Positions 34,703 through 43,264 of a stretch of 64,000 bases of DNA are shown piece after piece. Origin of the DNA: JAHZFN01 sp965149945 (GTDB taxonomy: Bacteria > Bacillota > Dehalobacteriia > UBA4068 > UBA4997); the NCBI GenBank assembly GCA_965149945.1, contig CBCTTQ010000001.1, forward strand, positions 62,001 through 126,000. Reading direction: 5' to 3'. Numbering within the stretch: the stretch's first letter is position 1; each line of letters begins with the position of its first letter. Made by a program: the position numbers and the translations under genes. The notes under the pieces are model-generated. The model had not been told where the DNA came from, searched no databases, and worked only from the letters and a program-made list of their open reading frames with translations.

Positions 34703-35179
34703 CTATTTGGGATAGACCATTTTTTCCACAGTCCAGTCTTTCAGCGCTTCGGCGTAATCGACGCATTGATTGATGGCGCCCAGCAAATTGTGCTCGCGGA
34801 AATTTCCGCATTCAAAAGGATCGGCGCCGGGTACTTTGCCATGGAAGGTTTTGATAAATTCCAGGGTTTCCCGCACCAGATCCAGCACCTGCTGCTCGCT
34901 CAGGTGATTCCGCACGATGAGATAAAATCCTGTGCGGCAGCCCATGGGACCGAAGTAAATGATGTCGTCGCCGTACTCGCCGCTGCGGATGTAAGTGGCA
35001 AAGAGATGCTCGATGGTGTGGATCACGTCATAGCCCATGTACAGCCCGGTGTTGGGGGTGACCGTGCGCAGGTCATAGGTAATGATGTCGCCGTCGGCGC
35101 GGGAGATGTACAGTCCTTTTTTCAATGTTTGGTGGTTGATGGTGAAGCTTTCGATTTTTTTCAGTGTGATGGTTTTCAT
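34703..35179 (-). CDS. luxS: S-ribosylhomocysteine lyase LuxS
   Basis: 158 residues from the second of two close ATGs, seven bases after AGAGG. The metal ligands His54 and His58 (HTIEH) and Cys124 (FECGNF), and the catalytic Cys81 (GPMGCRTGF), are all present. LuxS splits S-ribosylhomocysteine into homocysteine and DPD, the precursor of autoinducer-2, completing the activated-methyl cycle. Upstream is the folD-like gene (about 50 bases) and downstream tpiA. Pfs (SAH nucleosidase) is not in the window. Whether it signals or only detoxifies is not visible. Confidence 0.97.
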   Translation of the reverse strand: MKTITLKKIESFTINHQTLKKGLYISRADGDIITYDLRTVTPNTGLYMGYDVIHTIEHLFATYIRSGEYGDDIIYFGPMGCRTGFYLIVRNHLSEQQVLDLVRETLEFIKTFHGKVPGADPFECGNFREHNLLGAINQCVDYAEALKDWTVEKMVYPK

Positions 35180-35230
35180 GTTCATGCCTCTATTCTTTTG
35201 AAAATTTTAATGGGGATGGTTGACCGCGGT

Positions 35231-36091
35231 TTATCCTTTGAGATTGCGTTCCGCCGCGGTCAGGGTGTGTTTCATTAAGACGGCTGTGGTGACGGAGCCG
35301 ACGCCGCCGGGGACGGGGGTGATGTTTTCTACGATGGGTTCCACCGCCGCGAAGTCTACATCGCCGCACATTTTTCCGGGGCGGTCGGGGTCGGCGTTGA
35401 TGCCCACATCGATGACGGTTTGCCCGGGACGGACAAATTCCGCGCCTACCATTTTGGGACGGCCGACAGCGGCGATAAGAATGTCCGCCCGGCGGGTGAT
35501 CTCCGGCAGATTGACTGTGCGGGAATGGCAGATGGTAACAGTGGCGTGCTCATTGAGCAGGAGCATGGCCAGCGGCTTTCCCACCACAAGGGAACGCCCG
35601 ATGACCACCACATTTTTCCCTTTCAGGGGGATGTTTTGGCGGCGCAGGATTTCCATGACGGCGGTGGGGGTACAGGGAGCAAACCCGTCCGTTTCTCCCG
35701 CGAACACTTTGGCGGCGCTGCCCATGGTTAGGCTGTCGATATCCTTTTCTACCCGAATTTGGGCGCGGGCTGCTTTTTCATCCAGATTTTTGGGCAACGG
35801 ACTGAAAAAGAAGATGCCGTCTACGGTAGGGTCGTCGGAGACTTTTTGGACTGTCTGTTCCAACTCCGCTTGGGAAACATCGAGGGGCAACTCTGTGGCA
35901 AGGCAGCGGATGCCTGTTTTTTCACAGTTTTTTTTGATAGAGCCTTCGTAGTATACATCATCGGGACGGGCGCCGACGCGGATAACCGCCAAAGTCGGCC
36001 GGTGACCGGCTTCTGTCAGTTTGCGGGCGCGGGCGATGTTTTCTTCGGTAATTTGGTTGGCGGCGTCTTTGCCTTTGAAAAGATTTGCCAT
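35231..36091 (-). CDS. folD: FolD-like methylene-THF dehydrogenase with altered catalytic residues
   Basis: 286 residues, FolD length. The Rossmann NADP-binding block VVVIGRSLVVGKPLAMLLL (about 160-180), CHSRT, and PGGVGSVTTAVLM near the C-terminus are canonical. EKDIDS keeps the folate-site aspartate. In the N-terminal domain, the segment DDVYYEGSIKKNCEKTG aligns without gaps so that the E. coli Lys54 position holds Ile52 (Tyr48 matches Tyr50). The Gln98 position, in canonical VQLPLP, reads FFSPLP. Those two residues are needed for cyclohydrolase activity in studied enzymes, so this protein may be a dehydrogenase only. It resembles a divergent clostridial subgroup. Good ATG/GGAGG start; in line with luxS. 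Confidence 0.85.
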   Translation of the reverse strand: MANLFKGKDAANQITEENIARARKLTEAGHRPTLAVIRVGARPDDVYYEGSIKKNCEKTGIRCLATELPLDVSQAELEQTVQKVSDDPTVDGIFFFSPLPKNLDEKAARAQIRVEKDIDSLTMGSAAKVFAGETDGFAPCTPTAVMEILRRQNIPLKGKNVVVIGRSLVVGKPLAMLLLNEHATVTICHSRTVNLPEITRRADILIAAVGRPKMVGAEFVRPGQTVIDVGINADPDRPGKMCGDVDFAAVEPIVENITPVPGGVGSVTTAVLMKHTLTAAERNLKG

Positions 36092-36164
36092 AATCGTATT
36101 CCTCCTGTCGGTTGTACGGTAATCATTTGAAACGGGGTACTTTTGTGAAATCAGCAGAAAAACC

Positions 36165-37556
36165 CTAACGCAGGATTTTTTTGATCAAGCGCAGGGCGGA
36201 CTCTTTATAGGGGGGATAAAGCAGGGGCAGCGAGAATTTGGCGCTTTTTTGCAAGATACTTTTGCGATGGGAAAAAAGCAGAACGCCGGCTTGTCCGTGG
36301 TAAGCGCCGAAGCCGCTGCCGCCCACCCCGCCGAAGGGCAGGTGAGGGTTAACCAGATGCAAAATGGTGTCGTTGATACAAATTCCGCCGGCGGGGATTT
36401 GACTGAGATAGGACTGGATGCCTTTATCCTCGGCGAAAATATACAGCGCCAGAGGTTTGGGGTAGCGAGCGATGATCGCCTGCGCTTGGGGATACTCCCG
36501 AAAAGTCAGGACGGGCAACAAAGGTCCGAAGATCTCTTCTGTCATGACGGCGGCGTTTGGGTCGGGCAGCCGCAGCACGGTAGGGGCGATGAAACGGCGC
36601 TTGGGGTCTCTCTGTCCGCCAAAGACCAGATAGTCCTGATCTTGATCCAGCAGCGCGCACAGTCGCTCGTAATGGGCGTCGTTGACGATGCGTCCCAGGT
36701 CGGGGCTTGCCAGAGGATCCTCCCCGAAAAATTTTTCATTGGCTTTTTGCAATTCTTCCAAAAAAGCGTCGGCAATCCGCTCCGCCACCAATACATAGTC
36801 AGGAGCCACGCAGGTCTGTCCCATGTTTAGCGTTTTTCCCCAAAGAACGCGGCGGGCGGCGGTTTGCAAATGGGCGGAATCGTCGATAATGACGGGGCTT
36901 TTGCCGCCCAGCTCCAAGGTGACGGGGGTCAGGTGTCGTGCCGCCGCTTCCATGACGACGCGCCCCACTTTAGGACCACCCGTAAAAAAGAGATAGTCAA
37001 AGGGCTGCTCCAGCAATTTGGCGGCGGTTTCCGCGTCTCCCGTCACCACTGTCACATGGAGGGGATCAAATACCGCCGCCGCCAAATCCTCCACTGCCCG
37101 CGCTGTGGCAGGCGCCAGTTCCGACGGCTTCAGCACACAGGTGTTGCCTGCCGCCACCGCGCTGATCAGAGGTTCCAGCAACAGTTGAAACGGATAATTG
37201 AACGGTCCCATAATGAGCACACTGCCGTAAGGCTCCGCCACAACGCGGCTTTTGCCCGGTAGCAAATAGTAAGGAGTGGGGACTTTTTGAGGACGCAGCC
37301 AGCGGGGAAATTCCCGCAGCAGCAGGGAGAGGCTTTTTTTCACTATGCCTACCTCTGTGAGAAAGGCTTCCGTGGGGCATTTCCCCAGATCCTCCGCCAG
37401 CGCCGCCAGCAGCGTCTCTTCCCTTCGATCGATTTCTTCGTATAGTTCTTGTAATTTTTGACGCCGAAAGGCAAAGTCCCGCGTTCTGCCGGCGGCAAAA
37501 AACAACTTCTGTCCCTGCAGCAAGCGTTCGGCGTCTTCTTTGGTCAATGTGTTCAT
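36165..37556 (-). CDS. Class 3-type aldehyde dehydrogenase (NAD(P)+)
   Basis: 463 residues, consistent with the shorter class 3 ALDH group (YwdH/AldH-like). Active-site motifs are VTLELGGKSP (Glu near 213) and GQTCVAPDY (nucleophile Cys near 247), with the cofactor loop FFTGGPKVG near 190 and FGGVGGSGFGAYHG near 415. It oxidises medium or long-chain, or aromatic, aldehydes; the substrate is unknown. A hydrophobic/basic C-terminal tail (LPLLYPPYKESALRLIKKIL) suggests membrane association as in fatty-aldehyde dehydrogenases. It lies 25 bases after the phospholipase-like gene and 73 bases before the folD-like gene. Confidence 0.92.
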   Translation of the reverse strand: MNTLTKEDAERLLQGQKLFFAAGRTRDFAFRRQKLQELYEEIDRREETLLAALAEDLGKCPTEAFLTEVGIVKKSLSLLLREFPRWLRPQKVPTPYYLLPGKSRVVAEPYGSVLIMGPFNYPFQLLLEPLISAVAAGNTCVLKPSELAPATARAVEDLAAAVFDPLHVTVVTGDAETAAKLLEQPFDYLFFTGGPKVGRVVMEAAARHLTPVTLELGGKSPVIIDDSAHLQTAARRVLWGKTLNMGQTCVAPDYVLVAERIADAFLEELQKANEKFFGEDPLASPDLGRIVNDAHYERLCALLDQDQDYLVFGGQRDPKRRFIAPTVLRLPDPNAAVMTEEIFGPLLPVLTFREYPQAQAIIARYPKPLALYIFAEDKGIQSYLSQIPAGGICINDTILHLVNPHLPFGGVGGSGFGAYHGQAGVLLFSHRKSILQKSAKFSLPLLYPPYKESALRLIKKILR

Positions 37557-37581
37557 AAAACTCCTTTTGAAAAATATCTGT

Positions 37582-38382
37582 TTAACGGGGAGCGGTTGTC
37601 GTCAGACAGGTGGGGTATTGTTCTATTTCCCGCAGGATCATTGTTTCCACCAGAGGATACCAGCGCCAGAATTCATCCGTTAAATCTTCTTTTACCTGAG
37701 TCAGCACGGCGGCGATTTTGACGGGATCGGCGTCTTGGATGTCATGTCGCCGTTTCAGCTGCAGAGCGTATTTTTCCGCCAGATCCAGCGGCGTTACTTG
37801 ATGAATGGAAAAAATCTGATCCATGGAAGCGAGCACCGGTATCACAGATTCCGTCCTTGCGTTGCCGAATTGTACCAGAATGTCGGCGACGGTTTGCACT
37901 GCTTCTGCTTCCTGTCCGGCTGCCAGCAATTCCCGCCCCAAGGTGGGATCTTGGGCAAAGCAGGCCATCTCCGCCGCCATTTCCACAAAATTATGCGCTT
38001 TCCAAAGACCCCATTCCGGCGGCAGAGCGCAGGCGTCGATGACTGCGTCGATGTAAGGAGTGCATTGCTGAAAACACCAGCCGTTGCCTTTTTGCCAGTG
38101 TTCATCGGCATAGTAATCGAAACCGCAGGGATCCGCGCCGTGCAGCCAAACGCCCAAAGCAAAAGGCTCGGCGGCCGGATGATTTTCCCGACAATAGTCA
38201 TAGAGGGATTTGCCCATCAGATGCCCGAAATTTCTGTCCATCCCCATACCCGCCACTAAGTCCGGAATGACCGCCCCCAGACGAATCAAGTTCTTTTGCA
38301 GTGGGGTCAGCCGTTCCGCCAGATGATAGCGGGGATTTTTCAAAATTTGTTTTACAAGAAAATGATGTGCTAAAGGGAACAT
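37582..38382 (-). CDS. Zinc-dependent phospholipase C-like hydrolase, putative
   Basis: 266 residues, soluble and mostly helical. Histidine/aspartate-rich segments LAHHFLVKQIL (N-terminal), LGAVIPDLVAG, VWLHGADPCGFDYYADEHW (near 80-97) and KAHNFVEMAAEMA (near 130) resemble the metal-ligand layout of PF00882-type zinc-dependent phospholipase C/S1-P1 nuclease folds. No signal peptide is seen, so it is likely cytoplasmic, which is unusual for secreted phospholipases. ATG at 38382 with AGGAGG. It heads the long minus-strand cluster that continues through aldehyde dehydrogenase, the folD-like gene, luxS, tpiA, gpmI and the YkgJ-type gene. Assignment is tentative. Confidence 0.55.
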   Translation of the reverse strand: MFPLAHHFLVKQILKNPRYHLAERLTPLQKNLIRLGAVIPDLVAGMGMDRNFGHLMGKSLYDYCRENHPAAEPFALGVWLHGADPCGFDYYADEHWQKGNGWCFQQCTPYIDAVIDACALPPEWGLWKAHNFVEMAAEMACFAQDPTLGRELLAAGQEAEAVQTVADILVQFGNARTESVIPVLASMDQIFSIHQVTPLDLAEKYALQLKRRHDIQDADPVKIAAVLTQVKEDLTDEFWRWYPLVETMILREIEQYPTCLTTTAPR

Positions 38383-38798
38383 AGTTGCCTCCTGGTAAAA
38401 AAATAGAAAAATATCTCTTAAATTTCAGTAAAAATACTATTATTTTTCAGGGGAATGTTATACAATCAAAAGAGAGAATTCATCAAAAAGTTTTTTTCTT
38501 TTTAGATTGGACGGCGGGAATTTGCGGGAGAACCCGCGGTTTTTCGCTGATTTTCAATAAAAAAATCAACAACGCGCGGCAGGCGTCTTTCCTTTTTTTT
38601 CGTCGCGTTCAGTGTCGTTTTCAGCAACGGCGTCCCGTAAAAGCGGAGAAAAGAATGATCTTTACATTGTATCATTATATCAAGGATCGGAAAAAAAAGA
38701 AACCATAATCCCCAATAATTGCGAAATTTAAAAGGGAATCTTTTTTCGTCGAGCGATGATGCCGCCGCTTTTTCAAAAATTTATAAAGGAGCATGATT
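38383..38798. other. Divergent region between the phospholipase-like gene and yitT
   Basis: About 415 A/T-rich bases. Promoters for both directions are expected, but no unambiguous -35/-10 pair was chosen. No gene recognised. Confidence 0.5.
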
Positions 38799-39917
38799 AT
38801 GTCAGCGTCAGAAGAAAACGCAGCGAAAACAACAGAACAAACTATCGTCGATTCTCCGTCGGCAACAACTGCCGAAGAAAGGGAAAATTTATCGATAAAC
38901 GAAACGGCAGCCGCCGACCGAGGAACGACAGGCAAAGGCAGACGGGGTGAACGAATCAAACAAAAAACCGGCGAGGTAATGCACCGAGCTAAAGCCGCTC
39001 AAACCGCCTATCAGGAAAAAATGGCACAGTATCCGCCGGAACGCCAGCGCCAGAAAAAAGTTATCAGTCTGAGTCATGTTATGATGATTCTGATTGGTAA
39101 CTTTGTGGTAGCCTTCGGCTTCCAGGGCTTTGTTTCCGCCAACAATTTTTTTTCCGGCGGCGCCTACGGGTTGGCGGGTATTTTGAATCATTATCTGCCG
39201 GCGATCAGTTTTTCCATGGCGGTTTTTTTGTTCAGCGTACCCATGCTTATTGTGGGCTGGCTGAATGTGGATAAAAAATTTGTGGCGTTGACCGCCTTTT
39301 CCATCATCTTCCAGGTATTTATTTTGCGCCTGTTTGACGGTGTTGTGATCTACCGCAATGACACTCTTCTTGCCGCCATTTTCGGTGGGGTGATGATGGG
39401 TCTGGGGGATGGGCTGGTACTGCGGGGCGGCAGCGGTACCAACGGTATCCATCTGGTGGCCATGACGCTGAAAAAAAGACTGGGGCTTTCCGTCAGCACC
39501 ATCACCATGTCTTTGAATCTGATCATTGTTTGTTGCTCCGCGGCCATCTTTGGGCTGGAGCGCGGCTTATATACATTGATTTTGATTTTTGTCGCCAGTC
39601 GGGTTATCTCCATGGTGATCGACGGCATGAGCCGCAAACGAACCGCTTTCATCGTTACCGCCCACGGAGAGGAAATCGGCGATCAGTTGATGGATTTTCT
39701 GAATCGCGGGGTTACGATGATGCCGGGAATCGGCTTATACAGCGGTCATCAGACCGATGTGCTCTTTTGTGTGGTCAATGTGCTGGAGGTGGCAAAGCTG
39801 AAAAATATTGTGCGGGACATCGATCCTCACGCCTTTATCACTGTTTATGAGACGGCGGAGGTAGCGGGGCATTTCAGCAAAAACTCGCTGCTCTTTGACA
39901 AGCGCTCCGACGAGTGA
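38799..39917 (+). CDS. YitT family membrane protein with long hydrophilic N-terminus
   Basis: 372 residues from ATG at 38799, eight bases after AAAGGA; an ATG two codons upstream is too close to it. An ~85-residue hydrophilic, Thr/Glu/Lys-rich region precedes the YitT core, which has five to six helices (about 95-270) with NNFFSGGAYGLAGIL, GGVMMGLGDGLVLRGGSGTNG and the SRVISMVIDG exit. A C-terminal DUF2179 domain (about 280-360) follows, with FIVTAHGEEIGDQLMDFLNRGVTMMPGIGLYSG. Typical family members have about 280-290 residues, so the N-terminal extension is extra. Transport substrate is unknown. Confidence 0.88.
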   Translation: MSASEENAAKTTEQTIVDSPSATTAEERENLSINETAAADRGTTGKGRRGERIKQKTGEVMHRAKAAQTAYQEKMAQYPPERQRQKKVISLSHVMMILIGNFVVAFGFQGFVSANNFFSGGAYGLAGILNHYLPAISFSMAVFLFSVPMLIVGWLNVDKKFVALTAFSIIFQVFILRLFDGVVIYRNDTLLAAIFGGVMMGLGDGLVLRGGSGTNGIHLVAMTLKKRLGLSVSTITMSLNLIIVCCSAAIFGLERGLYTLILIFVASRVISMVIDGMSRKRTAFIVTAHGEEIGDQLMDFLNRGVTMMPGIGLYSGHQTDVLFCVVNVLEVAKLKNIVRDIDPHAFITVYETAEVAGHFSKNSLLFDKRSDE

Positions 39918-40046
39918 GCGGGTTTTTCTCTTCTTTTTCGCGTTTTCGCCGCGGGGATTTCTTGAGGAAGGGATTTTCGCGGAAACTTCGGCAAAAAGGA
40001 ACTGCCGTTTGCCGCATAAAAAATTGCAAGACAGCCAAATCGATAC

Positions 40047-40076
40047 GAAGAGGGGCGGCGTTTCCCCTCTTCCTTT
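40047..40076 (+). terminator. Probable terminator after yitT
   Basis: GAAGAGGGG / CCCCTCTTC stem (40047-40072) with a short CTTTG tail. Confidence 0.6.
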
Positions 40077-40431
40077 GTAAAAGTTCGGTTTAAGAATCCC
40101 GATTTTTTCTTTTTCGCCTGACTCAAGCTTTGTCGCGGTAGGAGCGGGTTTGAATGGCGCGGCAGTCTTTTTCGGAATAAACAGGAGGGGAGGCTCGTCT
40201 GTCCAAATCAGCGAATCTCTCGAAAAAAACGGAAATTCGTCTGTTTTTCTCTGGCGATGAGCAGGAAACGAAGCGCTGACCGTGTGGGCGCTTTTTGCCC
40301 TTTTAACCGCCGAAGAAAATCAAGTAACCAAGAAAACAAGTTGGCGCCGCGATGATCGAAGGGCTTCATTGAAAGGAACTTCTTGTCATTGTTTGTTTCA
40401 TCGTTGTTTTTTTGCTTGTGTGATGATTGAA

Positions 40432-40463
40432 CCTTCGCTCCATTGACGTCAATGGAGCGAAGG
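40432..40463. repeat. 32-bp perfect palindrome
   Basis: CCTTCGCTCCATTGAC abuts GTCAATGGAGCGAAGG with no loop; the centre is GACGTC. No T-tract on either side. Confidence 0.85.
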
Positions 40464-40540
40464 GATATATTTTCGCGTATTTTTTTTGAAGAGACGCTTT
40501 TGGCGGAGAAGATTTTTTCGTCAAGTTGATAAAACGCCGT

Positions 40541-40568
40541 GAAAAGCCATCCCCGAAGGGATGGCTTT
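40541..40568 (-). terminator. Terminator after gyrA
   Basis: AAAGCCATCCC / GGGATGGCTTT stem with a CGAA tetraloop (TTCG on the minus strand) and a short T-tail, just past the gyrA stop. Confidence 0.85.
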
Positions 40569-40581
40569 GCTTTTAAAAGGA

Positions 40582-43245
40582 TTAAGAAGGGTCTTTTTCT
40601 TTGGTTTCTTTGGCACGGTCGGCGGCGTCTTGGGCGGCCCGTTCTGTCAAAATGGTCATTTGTTCCGCCATTTTTTCCGGATCTCCGGTCATGTCGCCGG
40701 CATAGGTTCTGCCGCTGTCGGTGCCGATGATCTGCCGCTTGTTTTCGACGGCGGGGACATTGGTGTCTTCATGGTTGTTGCCCCGTCCTCGTACCTGTTT
40801 TTTTTCGTTTTTTTCGTGGGAGATTACTTTTGCCACATCGATGACTTTATCACCGTCGGCCAGATTCATCAAGGTGACGCCCTGCGTCATCCGCCCCTGT
40901 TCCGAAATATCATCGGCGTTGATGCGGATGATGATGCCGTTTTTGGTGATTAACATCAATTCATCACCGTCTTTGACCAGCTGCGCGGAAACCAGATGGC
41001 CGGTTTTTTCATTGCAGCGCAGGGTGTAGACGCCTTTGCCGCCGCGGGTGATGCGGCGATAGTTGGATTCGTTGAGTTCGGTACGTTTTCCGAAGCCGTT
41101 CTCCGAAACTACCATCAGGTAAGATTGTTCGGCGGCTTTGCAAAGGGCCACTACACGGTCGTCTTCATTCAAGGTGATGCCTTTGACCCCTCTGGTGACT
41201 CGTCCCATGGGCCGCACATCCACTTCGCTGAAACGGATGGCCATGCCGTGGGCGGTGGACAGTACCATGTCGTCCGCGCCGTTGGTAAATTGGGCGCCGA
41301 TCAATTCATCGTTTTCATCCAGATTGATGGCGATGATGCCGTTGTTGCGGCTGTGAAAGTCATTTAAAGAGGTTTTCTTTACGATGCCGTTCCGGGTGGC
41401 CATGAAGAGATAACCCTTTTGCTCAAAATTCTGGATAGGAATCACCGTCTTCGGTTTTTCATTGCCCGCTAAAGGCAGCAGATTGATGAGGGCGGAGCCT
41501 TTGGCGGTGCGTCCCACTTCGGGGATTTCATGTACTTTCAGGCGGAAACAGCGCCCTTGGGTGGTGAATACCAGCAGGTAGTCATGGGTAGCGGCGATGA
41601 AAAGCTGTTCCACAAAATCCTCGTCTTTGGTGGTCATTCCGGTGATGCCCCGTCCTCCCCGCCGCTGTTGGCGGTAGGTGTTCAGATTCATCCGTTTGAT
41701 GTAACCGGCGTGGGAAATCGTGATGACCATATCTTCCTGGGCAATCAGATCTTCTTCTGTCAGTTGCCCTTCATCATTGGTAATCAGGGTGCGGCGTTCG
41801 TCACCGTATTTTTCCTTGATTTCCGTCAGCTGTTCTTTGATGATGCCGATGACCATGCGTTCGCTGGACAGCACCTGTTCCAAATAGGCGATTTGCTTGA
41901 TCAACTCGTTGTATTCGTTTTCCACTTTGTCCCGTTCCAAACCGGTCAAAGCCCGCAGCCGCATGTCCAAAATGGCCTGTGCCTGGGGATCTGTCAGTCC
42001 GAAACGCTCCATCAGTTTGGTTTTGGCTTCGTCGGTGCTTTTGGCGGAGCGGATGGTGGAGACCACTTCGTCGATGTAGTCCAGCGCGATGCGCAGACCT
42101 TCCAGGATGTGGGCGCGTTTTTGCGCTTTTTTCAGGTCGAAACGGCAGCGTCTGGTGACAACTTCTTTCTGATGGTCGATATAATGCTGCAGCATGCTCT
42201 TTAAGGAGAGGGTTTGGGGTACCCCGTCCACCAGCGCCAGCATAATGGCGCCGAAAGTGTCCTGCAGCTGTGTGTGTTTATAGAGTTTGTTCAGCACGAC
42301 CTTGCCGATGGCGTCTGTTTTTAATTCGATGACGATACGCATACCGTCTCGGCTGGTTTCGTCCCGCAGTTCGGAAATACCGTCGATTTTCTTTTCCCGT
42401 ACCAGAAGGGCGATTTTTTCGATAAGACGCGCTTTGTTGACCAAATAGGGCAGTTCGGTGATGACGATGCGCTGGCGACCGCGGGAAGTGGTTTCAAAAT
42501 GGCTTTTTGCGCGCATTTTGATCAGTCCGCGTCCCGTTTCATAGGCCTGCTTGATGCCGTCCTGTCCTAGAATCAAACCGGCGGTAGGAAAGTCCGGTCC
42601 TTTGATGTATTGCATCAGTCCCGCGGTGTCCAGTTGGGGGTCGTCCATCAGGGCGATAGCGGCGTTCGCCACTTCGTTCAAATTGTGGGGCGGGATGTTG
42701 GTAGCCATGCCCACGGCAATCCCCGACGAACCGTTTAAAAGCAGATTGGGGAAGGCGCAGGGCAATACGGTTGGCTCTTGCTCCAATCCGTCATAGTTAG
42801 GTACAAAATCCACCGTTTCCTTGTCGATGTCCCGCATCATTTCCATGGCGAATTTTTGCAGACGGGCTTCGGTGTAACGCATGGCGGCCGCTTTGTCTCC
42901 GTCCACAGAACCGAAGTTGCCGTGACCGTCGATGAGGGGATACCGCATCACCCAGTCTTGCGCTAAACGCACCAGAGAATTATAAATTGCCGAGTCGCCG
43001 TGGGGATGATATTTCCCCATGATGTTACCGACGGAACGAGCGGCTTTTTTGTAAGGTTTGTCCGGCGTGACGCCTTCTTCGTACATACCGTAGAGAATGC
43101 GGCGGTGAACCGGCTTCAGCCCGTCTTTGACATCGGGCAGGGCGCGGCCCACAATGACGCTCATGGAATAATCCAGATAAGCACGGCGCATCTCACTGCT
43201 GATTTCTTTTTGCAGGATGCTGCCTTCGATAAAGTTTTCTGCCAT
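40582..43245 (-). CDS. gyrA: DNA gyrase subunit A
   Basis: 887 residues. N-terminal breakage-reunion domain with ALPDVKDGLKPVHRRILYGM, the catalytic Tyr in AAMRYTEARL near residue 121, and C-terminal beta-pinwheel repeats. The GyrA-box QRRGGRG in the first blade (YRQQRRGGRGITGM) identifies gyrase rather than topoisomerase IV. In the quinolone-resistance segment GDSAIYNSLVRL, Ser occupies the E. coli 83 position but Asn (residue 89 here) occupies the position of Asp/Glu87. The tail is acidic/lysine-rich. It starts 19 bases after gyrB with GGAG upstream, forming a gyrB-gyrA operon. Together they introduce negative supercoils. Confidence 0.97.
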   Translation of the reverse strand: MAENFIEGSILQKEISSEMRRAYLDYSMSVIVGRALPDVKDGLKPVHRRILYGMYEEGVTPDKPYKKAARSVGNIMGKYHPHGDSAIYNSLVRLAQDWVMRYPLIDGHGNFGSVDGDKAAAMRYTEARLQKFAMEMMRDIDKETVDFVPNYDGLEQEPTVLPCAFPNLLLNGSSGIAVGMATNIPPHNLNEVANAAIALMDDPQLDTAGLMQYIKGPDFPTAGLILGQDGIKQAYETGRGLIKMRAKSHFETTSRGRQRIVITELPYLVNKARLIEKIALLVREKKIDGISELRDETSRDGMRIVIELKTDAIGKVVLNKLYKHTQLQDTFGAIMLALVDGVPQTLSLKSMLQHYIDHQKEVVTRRCRFDLKKAQKRAHILEGLRIALDYIDEVVSTIRSAKSTDEAKTKLMERFGLTDPQAQAILDMRLRALTGLERDKVENEYNELIKQIAYLEQVLSSERMVIGIIKEQLTEIKEKYGDERRTLITNDEGQLTEEDLIAQEDMVITISHAGYIKRMNLNTYRQQRRGGRGITGMTTKDEDFVEQLFIAATHDYLLVFTTQGRCFRLKVHEIPEVGRTAKGSALINLLPLAGNEKPKTVIPIQNFEQKGYLFMATRNGIVKKTSLNDFHSRNNGIIAINLDENDELIGAQFTNGADDMVLSTAHGMAIRFSEVDVRPMGRVTRGVKGITLNEDDRVVALCKAAEQSYLMVVSENGFGKRTELNESNYRRITRGGKGVYTLRCNEKTGHLVSAQLVKDGDELMLITKNGIIIRINADDISEQGRMTQGVTLMNLADGDKVIDVAKVISHEKNEKKQVRGRGNNHEDTNVPAVENKRQIIGTDSGRTYAGDMTGDPEKMAEQMTILTERAAQDAADRAKETKEKDPS

Positions 43246-43264
43246 CTGTTCTTCTCCTTTCTGA

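Larger units (their letters stand above)
39918..40581. other. Convergent yitT-gyrA intergenic region
   Basis: About 660 bases: a weak yitT terminator (40047-40076), a 32-bp perfect palindrome (40432-40463) and the gyrA terminator (40541-40568). No gene recognised. Confidence 0.6.
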
